From: an uncultured Agathobacter sp.
Lineage (GTDB): Bacteria > Bacillota > Clostridia > Lachnospirales > Lachnospiraceae
DNA length: 64,000 nucleotides
Direction of reading: 5' to 3'
Assembly (NCBI GenBank): GCA_934358675.1
Contig: CAKRKX010000002.1
Span: forward strand, 23,841 to 87,840
The notes below the pieces were generated by a model. The model did not search any database. It saw only the letters and a list, made by a program, of their open reading frames with translations, and had not been told where the DNA came from. Position 1 is the first letter of the stretch. Every line of letters starts with the position of its first letter. Position numbers and translations under genes: made by a program. Below are positions 26,980 to 35,756 of this stretch, in pieces.

Positions 26980-26998
26980 GAAAAACAGGATGTAATAG

Positions 26999-27031
26999 AA
27001 AACTCCGGGAACGTAAAGTTCCCGGAGTTTT
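26999..27031. terminator. Bidirectional terminator
   Basis: AAAACTCCGGGAAC (26999-27012), loop GTAAA, GTTCCCGGAGTTTT (27018-27031): a perfect 14-bp stem with A and T runs on either side, between the convergent PAP2 and HD-GYP genes. Confidence 0.95.
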
Positions 27032-27033
27032 GA

Positions 27034-28242
27034 TTATGGCAAAAGTTTTGTGTTTGTACTCATCTGTGCACTCTCGCGTTCGTGGATCTTCCTTAACTTT
27101 TCACGCATCGCTGCGGTCAGTTCTTTTAACTTCTCGTCCGGCACAAACTGCTTTAAGGTTTCCTCGTCGACCGAGATACGGTTGTCCATGGTCTTCATGA
27201 TGTCAAGGATCTGTACCTGACGGAAATCCGCTTCCTGACTCAGGTCGTAGATCTTGTTATCGCCGAGGCGAAGGATGATCGGGCGCATGTAATTTCTGGT
27301 GTTCTCGACAAGAACAATGCCCTTGTCGCCGGTGGACAGGTCGATGTTCGCCGCCTGCGGAACAATGTGGATACATTCTGCGAGCGTGGCAACGATCTGT
27401 TTGTCGTAGCGTTCCGGATTGGAAAGCAGAAACTTCATTGCAGAGATCTCGGAGACCGGTTCGTGGCCGATATTCATGGCTGTCATCTGGTCAAACTGAT
27501 CGGCAACACGAAGAATCTTTACCATCCCCTGTAATTCCTCGTCCGGCATGATCGCAAGTTTTTCCGGATAGTCCGCATAGACGTACGCCTGCATTAACGC
27601 GAGTGCCCGCGGGAAAAACTCGAAGTCGTTGCGGTACATTCCGAGCGGTTCGATGCCGCGTTCTAAAGAATGCTGGATCACATCCTTGTCGGAAGTGGAA
27701 AGTGTATCGATTCCCTTATCGAGAATATTTTTCGGTACATGGCTATAACCGATATCATATAATAATGCGGCGGTTGCAATCGTGATCTGCTGACGGAAGT
27801 CGTAATGCAGACGGGAGGAGATCATGGACACAAGGATGGCGGTACTGATCGCATGCTTGTACATAAAATCTTCGCTGCTTCGCAGATTCTGGTTGAAGTT
27901 CACTCGATGGTCGAGTGTGCCGTAATGATTCAGAATATTATTCAGAAGCTTCGGCAGCGGCTCAATGCGCTTGCGCTTGCCGATGAGATCAAGACATTCA
28001 CGGAGCTGGAAAATGTAGACGGTCTGCAGCTGCTCAAATTCCAGATCCTCGCGGGAGAGTGGCGGGACCGGTTCCGCAGGCTCGAGGATGTAGATGCCGA
28101 CCAGACCAAAGTTTCTGGCACTGATGATTCCGGGCTCGGTCAATGTGGAATTACGGTCGTACAGGAGTACACCATTCTTATTGTAAATCGGTTTTGCGAG
28201 ACGCATACCGGCTTTCAGTTGATCTGTTCTGATAAATTTCAT
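27034..28242 (-). CDS. HD-GYP-like protein with degenerate active site
   Basis: A 402-residue protein with the DUF3391-like N-terminus of HD-GYP cyclic-di-GMP phosphodiesterases (KFIRTDQLKAGMRLAKPIYNKNG) and an HD-GYP-type helical core at residues ~125-290. The first metal-binding His is kept (MYKHAISTAILV, His130). The central HDIGK is YDIGY here (Tyr162-Asp163), HHE becomes MQA at about 217-219, and GYP becomes DYP (224-226). With these ligands lost, hydrolysis of c-di-GMP is doubtful; a binding or scaffold role is more likely. A similar N-terminal half rules out frame errors. It is a single gene on the minus strand with an extended -10 (TGCTATATT on the minus strand, around 28318-28326). 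Confidence 0.83.
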   Translation of the reverse strand: MKFIRTDQLKAGMRLAKPIYNKNGVLLYDRNSTLTEPGIISARNFGLVGIYILEPAEPVPPLSREDLEFEQLQTVYIFQLRECLDLIGKRKRIEPLPKLLNNILNHYGTLDHRVNFNQNLRSSEDFMYKHAISTAILVSMISSRLHYDFRQQITIATAALLYDIGYSHVPKNILDKGIDTLSTSDKDVIQHSLERGIEPLGMYRNDFEFFPRALALMQAYVYADYPEKLAIMPDEELQGMVKILRVADQFDQMTAMNIGHEPVSEISAMKFLLSNPERYDKQIVATLAECIHIVPQAANIDLSTGDKGIVLVENTRNYMRPIILRLGDNKIYDLSQEADFRQVQILDIMKTMDNRISVDEETLKQFVPDEKLKELTAAMREKLRKIHERESAQMSTNTKLLP

Positions 28243-28425
28243 ATACGATTACCTTCCCCATTCATGCACAGATTCCTCTGAAAAATCGTTGTGCATATCC
28301 ATTCGATCATTAACTTCAATATAGCATAAATGCAAAGGGATGCATAGTGGTTTGTGCATCTTTTCTCAGGTATCATGCATTTTTAAACATTATGTGAAAT
28401 TTTTGAGAAGGCTTTGGAAAATGGA

Positions 28426-28454
28426 TTGATTTTGAGCGAAAAATGTGGTAATAT
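28426..28454 (+). promoter_or_regulatory. Promoter of the butyrate operon
   Basis: TTGATT (28426-28431), 17 bases, TAATAT (28449-28454). The 62-base leader after it contains GTTAAAAAATTAAC and GCGCCTAAGGCGC palindromes and ends in AAAGGAGA before the thl ATG. Upstream, a hairpin GATGCA/TGCATC lies at about 28338-28359. Confidence 0.7.
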
Positions 28455-28516
28455 AGACATTGTTAAAAAATTAACAGCGCCTAAGGCGCAAGTTCAATTT
28501 AAAGGAGAACGTAAAG

Positions 28517-29701
28517 ATGGCAAAGAAAGTTGTATTAGCAGGTGCTTGCCGTACAGCAATCGGCAAGATGGGTGGAGCATTAAGCAATACTCCAGCAGCA
28601 GATTTAGGTGCAATCGTAATTAAAGAAGCTTTAAACAGAGCTGGTGTTAAGCCGGAGATGGTTGACGAAGTTAAGATGGGTTGTGTAATCCAGGCAGCTC
28701 AGGGACAGAACGTAGCTCGTCAGGCATCTATTAAGGCTGGTTTACCGATCGAGGTTCCGGCAATCACAATCAACGTAGTTTGTGGTTCCGGTCTTAAGTG
28801 TGTAAATGACGCAGCAACAATGATTATGGCCGGTGAGGCTGACATCGTTGTAGCAGGTGGTATGGAGAACATGTCTATGGCTCCTTACGCTATGACAAAG
28901 GCTCGTTTCGGATACAGAATGAACAATGCAACAATCATCGATACAATGGTTAACGATGCATTAACAGATGCATTCAATCACTATCACATGATGATCACTG
29001 CTGAGAACGTATGTGACAAGTATGGTATCACAAGAGAAGAACTTGATGAGTTCTCTGCAAACAGCCAGCAGAAGTGCGAAGCAGCGATCGCAGCTGGTAA
29101 GTTCAATGATGAGATCGTTCCTGTACCTGTTAAGGTTAAGAAGGAAATGGTTGATTTCGTAACAGATGAGGGTCCTCGTGCCGGAACAACAGCAGAGTCT
29201 CTCAGCAAATTACGTTGCTGCTCAGGTAAGGAAGGCGGACTTGTTACAGCTGGTAACGCTTCCGGAATCAACGATGGTGCAGCAGCAATCGTTGTTATGA
29301 GCGAAGAGAAGGCTAAGGAACTTGGTGTTACACCAATGGCTACATGGGTAGCTGGAGCTCTTGGCGGAGTTGAGCCGGAGATCATGGGTGTTGGACCTGT
29401 TGCTTCCACAAAGAAGGTTCTTGCTAAGACAGGACTTACAATCGATGATATGGATCTTATCGAGGCTAACGAGGCATTCGCTGCTCAGTCTATCGCAGTA
29501 GCAAGAGACCTCAACTTCGATATGTCTAAGGTTAACGTAAACGGTGGTGCTATCGCACTTGGACATCCGGTTGGAGCTTCTGGATGCCGTATCCTTGTTA
29601 CACTGTTACACGAGATGCAGAAGAGAGGATCTAACAGAGGTCTTGCTACACTGTGTATCGGTGGTGGAATGGGCTGCTCTACAATCGTTGAGAAATACTA
29701 A
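28517..29701 (+). CDS. thlA: Acetyl-CoA acetyltransferase (thiolase)
   Basis: A 394-residue biosynthetic thiolase that condenses two acetyl-CoA to acetoacetyl-CoA, the first step of butyrate formation. The nucleophile is Cys89 ([12 protein letters not shown]). Other motifs are [20 protein letters not shown], the His of [17 protein letters not shown], and the second catalytic Cys in [10 protein letters not shown]. Codons are strongly biased towards GCT/GTT/CTT/GGT types, as expected for a highly expressed gene and unlike the neighbouring HD-GYP gene. First gene of thl-hbd-bcd-etfBA. Confidence 0.97.
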   Translation: MAKKVVLAGACRTAIGKMGGALSNTPAADLGAIVIKEALNRAGVKPEMVDEVKMGCVIQAAQGQNVARQASIKAGLPIEVPAITINVVCGSGLKCVNDAATMIMAGEADIVVAGGMENMSMAPYAMTKARFGYRMNNATIIDTMVNDALTDAFNHYHMMITAENVCDKYGITREELDEFSANSQQKCEAAIAAGKFNDEIVPVPVKVKKEMVDFVTDEGPRAGTTAESLSKLRCCSGKEGGLVTAGNASGINDGAAAIVVMSEEKAKELGVTPMATWVAGALGGVEPEIMGVGPVASTKKVLAKTGLTIDDMDLIEANEAFAAQSIAVARDLNFDMSKVNVNGGAIALGHPVGASGCRILVTLLHEMQKRGSNRGLATLCIGGGMGCSTIVEKY

Positions 29702-29723
29702 TTATTTGCCATAAGAAATACAT

Positions 29724-29745
29724 AGGGGATGCGCCTGCATCCCCT
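29724..29745 (+). other. Stem-loop in the thl-hbd gap
   Basis: AGGGGATGC (29724-29732), loop GCCT, GCATCCCCT (29737-29745). The perfect 9-bp stem has no T tail, so it looks like an mRNA stability or processing hairpin rather than a full terminator. Confidence 0.6.
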
Positions 29746-29782
29746 TGAAATGTAATATAAATTATTTTAGGAGGAACTTAAA

Positions 29783-30655
29783 ATGAAGGTTGGAGTTATC
29801 GGTGCTGGTACAATGGGCCAGGGAATCGCTAAGGCATTTGCTCAGGTAGACGGATACGAAGTTGCACTCTGCGACATCAAGCAGGAGTGGGCTGAAGGCG
29901 GAAAGGACAAAATTGCAAAGGGTTATGCAAGACTTGTCGCTAAAGAGAAAATGACACAGGAGAAGGTTGATGCAATCCTTGCTAAGATCACTCCAGGTTT
30001 AAAGGAAGACCTCTGCAAAGACTGCGATCTTATCGTTGAGGCTGCTTTCGAAAATATGGAAGTTAAGAAGACAACATTCGCTGAGTTAGACAAGATTGCT
30101 AAGCCGGAGTGTATCTTCGCTTCTAATACATCTTCACTTTCAATCACAGAGATCGGAAACGGACTTACCCGTCCAATGATCGGTATGCATTTCTTCAATC
30201 CTGCTGACCGTATGAAGTTAGTAGAGGTTATCGCCGGTGTTAACACACCTGCTGAGACTGTTGAGGCAATCAAGAAGATCTCTGAGGAAATCGGAAAGAC
30301 ACCTGTACAGGTTAACGAGGCTGCTGGTTTCGTAGTAAACCGTATCTTAATCCCGATGATCAACGAAGCTGCTTTCATCAAGATGGAAGGTGTTTCTGAT
30401 ATCGCAGGTATTGATGCTGCTATGAAGCTTGGTGCAAACCATCCAATGGGACCGTTAGAGTTAGGTGATTTCATCGGTCTTGATATCTGTCTTGCAATCA
30501 TGGATGTTCTCTACAATGAGACAGGCGACAGCAAGTATCGTGCATGCCCACTCATCCGTAAGATGGTTCGTGGTGGAAACCTTGGTGCTAAGTCCGGTAA
30601 GGGATTCTACATTTACAATGCAGACCGTACAAAAACACCGGTAGATGCACAGTAG
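29783..30655 (+). CDS. hbd: 3-hydroxybutyryl-CoA dehydrogenase
   Basis: A 290-residue NAD(P)-dependent dehydrogenase that reduces acetoacetyl-CoA to 3-hydroxybutyryl-CoA. The N-terminal Rossmann motif is VGVIGAGTMGQGIA. Active-site elements include SNTSSLSITEI, GMHFFNPADRMKLVEVI (catalytic His), and the C-terminal domain with NHPMGPLELGDFIGLD. The ribosome binding site is AGGAGG. A crotonase gene would be expected next in many clostridial clusters but is missing here. Its codon bias matches thl. Confidence 0.97.
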   Translation: MKVGVIGAGTMGQGIAKAFAQVDGYEVALCDIKQEWAEGGKDKIAKGYARLVAKEKMTQEKVDAILAKITPGLKEDLCKDCDLIVEAAFENMEVKKTTFAELDKIAKPECIFASNTSSLSITEIGNGLTRPMIGMHFFNPADRMKLVEVIAGVNTPAETVEAIKKISEEIGKTPVQVNEAAGFVVNRILIPMINEAAFIKMEGVSDIAGIDAAMKLGANHPMGPLELGDFIGLDICLAIMDVLYNETGDSKYRACPLIRKMVRGGNLGAKSGKGFYIYNADRTKTPVDAQ

Positions 30656-30670
30656 TAGCGAATAAAACCG

Positions 30671-30728
30671 GTTTCAGTGTCAATTTCATGCGAAAGCTTG
30701 CTTTAAAGCATGAAATTGCACTTGAAAC
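30671..30728 (+). other. Long stem-loop in the hbd-bcd gap
   Basis: Bases 30671-30691 pair with 30708-30728 over 21 positions with two or three mismatches (GTTTCA...CAATTTCATGC / GCATGAAATTG...TGAAAC). A second hairpin, GGATTGC/GCAATCC, lies at about 30780-30808. There is no T tail. It probably tunes stability or partial termination within the operon. Confidence 0.6.
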
Positions 30729-30857
30729 GTTAACGGAACCGAACAAGCAGCCGGATATGGCGGATTGTGAGATTCCGTAGGATTGCGAGAACGAAAGTGA
30801 AGCAATCCGTGGTTTTGAGAATGAATATATAAAACATAAATAAGGAGTGTTAAAATC

Positions 30858-32012
30858 ATGGATTTTACTTTAGACAAGAAACATGAGATGGCTCGCGGTC
30901 TTTTCAGAGACTTCGCTGAGACAGAAGTAAAACCTCTTGCACAGGAGACTGACGAGACAGAGCAGTTCCCGGCTGAGACTGTTGCAAAGATGGGTAAATA
31001 TGGATTCATGGGAATCCCGGTACCAAAGGAGTACGGCGGACAGGGATGTGATCCTCTTACATACGTTATGTGTGTAGAAGAGTTATCAAAGGTTTGCGGA
31101 ACTACAGGTGTTATCGTTTCTGCACATACTTCCCTTTGCATCGATCCGATTATGACATACGGTACAGAAGAGCAGAAGCAGAAATTCGTAGCTCCACTTG
31201 CTAAGGGTGAGAAGCTTGGTGCTTTCGCATTAACAGAGCCAGGTGCAGGTACAGACGCACAGGGTGCTCAGACAAAGGCTGTATTAGATGGAGATGAGTG
31301 GGTTCTTAACGGATCTAAGTGCTTCATCACAAACGGTAAGGTTGCTGATGTTTATATCGTAATCGCTATCACAAGCATTACAGAAGATAAGAGAGGAAGA
31401 AAGAAAAAGAACTTCTCCGCATTTATCGTAGAGAAGGGTGCTCCAGGATTCTCATTCGGAACCAAGGAGAAGAAGATGGGTATCCGTGGATCATCTACCT
31501 ACGAGCTGATCTTCGAGGACTGCAGAATTCCTAAGGATGCATTACTCGGACCGGAAGGAAAGGGATTCCCGATCGCTATGCACACTCTTGATGGTGGACG
31601 TATCGGTATCGCTGCTCAGGCACTTGGTATCGCAGAGGGCGCTTTAGACCGTTGTATCGCATATACAAAGGAGAGAAAGCAGTTCGGTCGTTCTATCGCA
31701 CAGCAGCAGAATACACAGTTCAAGCTTGCTGATATGGCAGCAAGAGTTGAGGCTGCTCAGCTTCTTGTTTACAAGGCAGCTATGGCTAAGGCTACTCAGA
31801 AGGTTTACTCTGTTGAGGCAGCTAAGGCTAAGTTATTCGCAGCTGAGACCGCTATGGCTGTTACAACAGAAGTTGTTCAGTTATTCGGTGGATACGGATA
31901 TATCCGTGAGTACGACGTAGAGCGTATGATGCGTGATGCTAAGATCACAGAGATCTACGAGGGAACTTCAGAAGTTCAGCGTATGGTTATCTCTGGAGCA
32001 TTATTAAGATAA
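30858..32012 (+). CDS. bcd: Butyryl-CoA dehydrogenase
   Basis: A 384-residue acyl-CoA dehydrogenase that reduces crotonyl-CoA to butyryl-CoA; with EtfAB it bifurcates electrons to ferredoxin and crotonyl-CoA in butyrate producers. The N-terminal helical domain is followed by [14 protein letters not shown] and CFITNG (FAD-binding beta domain) and the C-terminal helical domain with [13 protein letters not shown]. The catalytic base is Glu368 in IYEGTSEVQ. The adjacent etfB-etfA supports the electron-bifurcating complex. AAGGAG site before the ATG. Confidence 0.97.
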   Translation: MDFTLDKKHEMARGLFRDFAETEVKPLAQETDETEQFPAETVAKMGKYGFMGIPVPKEYGGQGCDPLTYVMCVEELSKVCGTTGVIVSAHTSLCIDPIMTYGTEEQKQKFVAPLAKGEKLGAFALTEPGAGTDAQGAQTKAVLDGDEWVLNGSKCFITNGKVADVYIVIAITSITEDKRGRKKKNFSAFIVEKGAPGFSFGTKEKKMGIRGSSTYELIFEDCRIPKDALLGPEGKGFPIAMHTLDGGRIGIAAQALGIAEGALDRCIAYTKERKQFGRSIAQQQNTQFKLADMAARVEAAQLLVYKAAMAKATQKVYSVEAAKAKLFAAETAMAVTTEVVQLFGGYGYIREYDVERMMRDAKITEIYEGTSEVQRMVISGALLR

Positions 32013-32033
32013 CGTGATTTTATAATCACGAGC

Positions 32034-32121
32034 GCAAGTCCATTAAGAATTCGCTTTGCGAATGGGACTTGCTTTTGTAGACGATAGTTTTTCATACGAT
32101 ATAAGCGGTGCCGCTTATATC
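32034..32121 (+). other. Two strong stem-loops in the bcd-etfB gap
   Basis: GCAAGTCC (32034-32041) pairs with GGACTTGC (32065-32072), with an inner ATTCGC/GCGAAT, followed by TTTT: terminator-like. GATATAAGCGG (32098-32108) TG CCGCTTATATC (32111-32121) is a perfect 11-bp hairpin. Together with CGTGATT/AATCACG at 32013-32030, the 174-base gap is almost wholly structured. Partial termination would lower etf expression relative to bcd. Confidence 0.65.
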
Positions 32122-32186
32122 TGATCGATGAATAAGACGATTCGTTATACAAAAGAACTAGAATGAAGAAAAGGAGATAATAATAC

Positions 32187-32969
32187 ATGAATATCGTAGT
32201 ATGTATTAAACAGGTTCCTGATACCAAGGGTGGAGTTAAGTTCAACCCGGATGGAACACTTGATAGAGCAGCAATGCTTGCCATCATGAACCCAGATGAT
32301 AAGGCTGGTCTTGAGGCAGCACTTAGAATTAAAGATGCAACTGGCGCAAAGGTTACCGTTCTTACAATGGGTCTTCCAAAGGCTGATGCAGTTCTTCGTG
32401 AGGCTATGGCTATGGGCGCTGACGATGCAATCCTCGTAACAGACCGCGTTTTAGGTGGAGCTGATACATGGGCTACATCTACAACAATCGCCGGTGCACT
32501 TCGTAACATCGATTACGATCTCATCATCACAGGACGTCAGGCTATCGACGGTGATACCGCACAGGTTGGACCACAGATCGCTGAGCACCTTGGACTTCCG
32601 GTAATCTCTTATGCAGAGGATATCAAGGTTGAGGGTGATTCCGTTATCGTTAAGCGTCAGTATGAGGACAGATATCATGAAGTTAAGGCTAAGATGCCTT
32701 GCCTGATCACTGCTCTTTCTGAGTTAAACGAGCCTAGATATATGACTCCTGGCGGAATCTTCGATGCATGTGACAAAGAAGTAACCGTATGGGGCAGAGC
32801 TGATCTTAAGGATGTTGATGATTCAAACCTTGGTCTTAAGGGATCTCCAACAAAGATCGCTAAGGCATCTGATAAGGTACCTAAGGGAGCAGGAGAGAAA
32901 GTAAACCTTGACCCAGCAGAGTCTGTAAACTATCTGATCGGTAAGTTCAAAGAGAAACATATTATCTAA
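32187..32969 (+). CDS. etfB: Electron transfer flavoprotein subunit beta
   Basis: EtfB, 260 residues, is the beta subunit of the flavoprotein pairing with Bcd. It starts MNIVVCIKQVPDTKGGVKFN, has AMGADDAILVTD and the adenine-nucleotide loop region LIITGRQAIDGDTAQVGPQIAEHLGLP, and ends with the arm that wraps EtfA. In electron-bifurcating Etf the beta subunit holds the bifurcating FAD; the gene context with bcd supports this type. Twenty-six bases separate it from etfA. Confidence 0.96.
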   Translation: MNIVVCIKQVPDTKGGVKFNPDGTLDRAAMLAIMNPDDKAGLEAALRIKDATGAKVTVLTMGLPKADAVLREAMAMGADDAILVTDRVLGGADTWATSTTIAGALRNIDYDLIITGRQAIDGDTAQVGPQIAEHLGLPVISYAEDIKVEGDSVIVKRQYEDRYHEVKAKMPCLITALSELNEPRYMTPGGIFDACDKEVTVWGRADLKDVDDSNLGLKGSPTKIAKASDKVPKGAGEKVNLDPAESVNYLIGKFKEKHII

Positions 32970-32995
32970 CATTATATAGAAAAGTGGTGAAAAAA

Positions 32996-34042
32996 ATGGG
33001 TTTAGAAGAATATAAGGGCGTATATATCTACGCACAGCAGGTAGACAATGAGCTTAGCTCAATCGCTTTCGAGTTAATCGGAAAGGCAAAAGAATTAGCA
33101 GCTGATTTAGGTACAGATGTAACAGCAGTTCTTCTGGGATCTAACGTTAAGGGATTAGCTGATGAATTAGGCGAGTATGGCGCAGACAAGGTTATCGTTG
33201 TAGATAATCCTGAACTTGAGACATACCGCACAGAGCCATATGCACAGGCTCTTGCAGCAGTTATCAATGAGTACAAGCCAGAGATTATGTTAGTTGGTGC
33301 AACAGCAATCGGTCGTGACCTTGGTCCTACCGTATCTGCAAGAGTTGCTACAGGACTTACCGCTGACTGTACAAAGCTTGAGATTGGTGATTTCCCAATC
33401 AATGCAGTACCTGGTAAGGAAGATGAGCAGAAGCACAACCAGTTACTGATGACTCGTCCTGCATTCGGTGGTAACACAATCGCTACAATCGCCTGCCCGG
33501 ACAACCGTCCTCAGATGGCAACTGTTCGTCCTGGTGTTATGCAGAAGCTTCCTAAGGAGGCTGGACGCAAGGCTGAGGTTATCGAGTACGCTGCTCCAAT
33601 CGAGAAGAATGATCGTTTCGTAGAGATCCTTAACGTAGTTAAGGCTGTAGGAAATGTTGAGAACATCATGGATGCTAAGGTTCTTGTATCCGGTGGTCGT
33701 GGAGTTGGAAGCAAAGAGAACTTCCAGATGCTTCAGGATCTCGCTGATGTATTCGGCGGAATGGTAAGCTGCTCACGTGCCGTTGTTGAGAATGGCTGGT
33801 TAGCACAGGATTATCAGGTAGGACAGACAGGTAAGACTGTTCGTCCACAGATCTACTTTGCAATCGGTATCTCCGGAGCAATCCAGCACGTTGCAGGTAT
33901 GGAAGAGTCTGATCTCATCATCGCAATCAACAAGGACGAGGATGCTCCAATCTTCGACGTAGCTGATTACGGTATCGTTGGAGATCTGAACAAGATCGTT
34001 CCACAGCTTACAGCAGCTTTAAAGGCTGAGATGGGCAAGTAA
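32996..34042 (+). CDS. etfA: Electron transfer flavoprotein subunit alpha
   Basis: EtfA, 348 residues, partners EtfB. The N-terminal domain has SSIAFELIGKAKELA and LVGATAIGRDLGPTVSARVATGLTADCT (split here only as a description). The C-terminal FAD domain carries VSGGRGVGSKENF, VSCSRAVVENGW, QVGQTGKTVRPQIYFAIGISGAIQH and NKDEDAPIFDVADYGIVGD. There is no N-terminal ferredoxin domain. ATG 32996 was chosen over the in-frame GTG at 32984 because the GTGGTG stretch itself is the likely ribosome-contact site. Last gene of the butyrate operon. Confidence 0.96.
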   Translation: MGLEEYKGVYIYAQQVDNELSSIAFELIGKAKELAADLGTDVTAVLLGSNVKGLADELGEYGADKVIVVDNPELETYRTEPYAQALAAVINEYKPEIMLVGATAIGRDLGPTVSARVATGLTADCTKLEIGDFPINAVPGKEDEQKHNQLLMTRPAFGGNTIATIACPDNRPQMATVRPGVMQKLPKEAGRKAEVIEYAAPIEKNDRFVEILNVVKAVGNVENIMDAKVLVSGGRGVGSKENFQMLQDLADVFGGMVSCSRAVVENGWLAQDYQVGQTGKTVRPQIYFAIGISGAIQHVAGMEESDLIIAINKDEDAPIFDVADYGIVGDLNKIVPQLTAALKAEMGK

Positions 34043-34072
34043 TTTGTCTGTCTGATATAAGCAGAAATAATG

Positions 34073-34108
34073 AAGACCGTTGCGGTTTGACCGCAGCGGT
34101 CTTTTTTT
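34073..34108 (+). terminator. Terminator of the butyrate operon
   Basis: AAGACCGTTGCGGT (34073-34086), loop TTG, ACCGCAGCGGTCTT (34090-34103), then a T run. One G-U pair. Confidence 0.95.
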
Positions 34109-34135
34109 GTCCCTTTTTGCTTACTTGTACGTTTT
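34108..34135 (+). promoter_or_regulatory. Candidate ECF-sigma promoter of the first sigma gene
   Basis: TGTCCC (34108-34113), 16 bases, CGTTTT (34130-34135). The block TGTCCCTTTTTG recurs with the same 16-base spacing at 35691 ahead of the exported-protein gene. This suggests autoregulation by the sigma factor encoded next. A hairpin TTCTATGCT/AGCATAGAA (34165-34194) lies in the leader. Confidence 0.5.
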
Positions 34136-34214
34136 ATTATGAAAGGAATAAACAAGTGAAGCTGTTCTATGCTAGAATGAAAAAAAGCATAGAAAATGAC
34201 CTTGAGGATGATAA

Positions 34215-34745
34215 ATGATACTACTATTTAGTGTTTTGAATGATGAACAGCGTGAACTGGTTGAACAAATTTTTCATAAACATCATATGCAGTTTCAAAG
34301 AATTGCATTTAAAATTGTAAAATCGGAAGTAACGGCAGAGGACGCAGTGGGGACTGCGTTTCTCAAAATTATGGATAATATTGAAAGAATATCCCATCTT
34401 CCCGGTCCCCAGATGATGGCTTTCTGCGTTGTTATTGTAAAGAACACATCTATTGATATGATTCGCCATGCGCAAAAAAATGTTCCGGTGGATTATCTTG
34501 AAAATATTAAGAATGAGAATGTTGATAATGTTGAGGATGAATGCATTCATAATGCAGATATACATAAATTGACAAAGCTGATTGACGAGCTTGAGCCGAC
34601 TGACAGAAAATTCATTTACTTAAGATACACGCTTGAAATGGGATATAAAGAGATCGGAGGATTACTAAATATTTCTGAGGATGCCGCCAAAAAGCGTGGT
34701 CAGCGTTTGGTTAAGAAATTAAGAGAGCAATATGAAGGAAGGTAA
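34215..34745 (+). CDS. ECF-type sigma-70 factor
   Basis: A 176-residue extracytoplasmic-function sigma factor. Region 2 is seen at residues ~18-85 (FKIVKSEVTAEDAVGTAFLKIMDNI, FCVVIVKNTSIDMIR). A linker rich in Asn/Glu follows, then region 4 at ~115-172 (IDELEPTDRKFIYLRYTLEMGYKEIGGLLNISEDAAKKRGQRLVKKL). It directs RNA polymerase to a small regulon, with the neighbouring TGTCCC-N16 promoters as candidates. The downstream gene overlaps by a few codons in a different frame if its first ATG is used, and encodes a probable anti-sigma factor. Confidence 0.88.
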   Translation: MILLFSVLNDEQRELVEQIFHKHHMQFQRIAFKIVKSEVTAEDAVGTAFLKIMDNIERISHLPGPQMMAFCVVIVKNTSIDMIRHAQKNVPVDYLENIKNENVDNVEDECIHNADIHKLTKLIDELEPTDRKFIYLRYTLEMGYKEIGGLLNISEDAAKKRGQRLVKKLREQYEGR

Positions 34746-34749
34746 GATT

Positions 34750-35682
34750 ATGGATATGGGATGGCAGGAAATGCTACATGAGGCTGCAACCATAAGTTTT
34801 ACAAAAAAACAGAACACAATTGTTACAGATGCAGAGAGCGTAGACGGTTGTATAGATTTGCAAAACAAGAAAGTTCGAGAGTTAAGTGAAAAAATTTTAC
34901 TGCTTCCGCATGAGGGAGTCGCCTTGCTTTTTGCAAGATATTGCTTTGCTTTATCCTGGACGGGGATTGAAAATCTGTTGCAGTTACAGAATGCAAAAGA
35001 AGACTTTGCGTTTTATCGTGAATTGCTATCACATAGTGTAGGTCTTGACGATGGGCAGATGGTTTCGGATCTGTCATTCCGGAGGGCGTGCCATAAAGCA
35101 TTGAAAAAATATGTGCGTATGGAGCTGAGAACCGACGCGGAGGTTGAGAGAAGCGGAAAGCGACAATCGTATAGGACATTGAAGAAAATGGGCAGGGCCG
35201 TAGCAATTGTACTTGTTACATCCGTACTTTTGTTTTCCGGAACTATGGTTACGAATGCAAAGTTCCGGGAAAGAGTGGTTACCTGGATGATCGAAACTTT
35301 TGATGATTTCTGCACGTTTCAGGTGCATCAGAAAGATGATCATGTAGAGAAGGAGCTTAGCGACTATCATATCTCATATGTCCCGGAGAATGCAAAGCTG
35401 CAGAGCGTGTCGGAGCAGCCGAGGCTGATCGCATATGAATATGTAATGAACGATGACGATTTGTTTTCTATTTTAATCTGCAAGGATGACACCATCGTCT
35501 ACATGGGCGTTGAGAATGCCAAGATGCAGCCGGTGGAATTGGACGGTGCGACAGGCTACCTTATGAATGAAGGTGATACGAATTATATCTGTTTTGAGAG
35601 GGATGGCAATTTCTTCGCAGCATGTGGAGTGGTTGATGAGAATGAGTTGATCAAGGTTGCAAATGGAATTAAGAGTGAATAA
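34750..35682 (+). CDS. Probable anti-sigma factor, DUF4367 C-terminal domain
   Basis: A 310-residue protein. The cytoplasmic N-terminal part (residues 1-148) would bind the sigma factor. A single membrane helix follows at ~150-168 (AVAIVLVTSVLLFSGTMV). The extracellular part ends in a DUF4367-like domain (YHISYVPENAKLQSV ... GATGYLMNEGDTNYICFERDG). ECF sigma plus membrane DUF4367 protein pairs are common in Lachnospiraceae and Clostridia. No zinc HxxxCxxC anti-sigma motif is present. Start ATG 34750 has GGAAGG 7 bases upstream; an ATG at 34732 overlapping the sigma gene is less well placed. Confidence 0.8.
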   Translation: MDMGWQEMLHEAATISFTKKQNTIVTDAESVDGCIDLQNKKVRELSEKILLLPHEGVALLFARYCFALSWTGIENLLQLQNAKEDFAFYRELLSHSVGLDDGQMVSDLSFRRACHKALKKYVRMELRTDAEVERSGKRQSYRTLKKMGRAVAIVLVTSVLLFSGTMVTNAKFRERVVTWMIETFDDFCTFQVHQKDDHVEKELSDYHISYVPENAKLQSVSEQPRLIAYEYVMNDDDLFSILICKDDTIVYMGVENAKMQPVELDGATGYLMNEGDTNYICFERDGNFFAACGVVDENELIKVANGIKSE

Positions 35683-35690
35683 ATTTTTTA

Positions 35691-35718
35691 TGTCCCTTTT
35701 TGTCCCTTGGAATGTTAT
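35691..35718 (+). promoter_or_regulatory. Candidate ECF-sigma promoter of the exported-protein gene
   Basis: TGTCCC (35691-35696), 16 bases, TGTTAT (35713-35718), 38 bases before the ATG at 35757. It shares TGTCCCTTTTTG and the spacing with the site before the sigma gene. Confidence 0.5.
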
Positions 35719-35756
35719 ATAAAGGAGTTGATAAATATAACACAAGGAGGAGTTTT

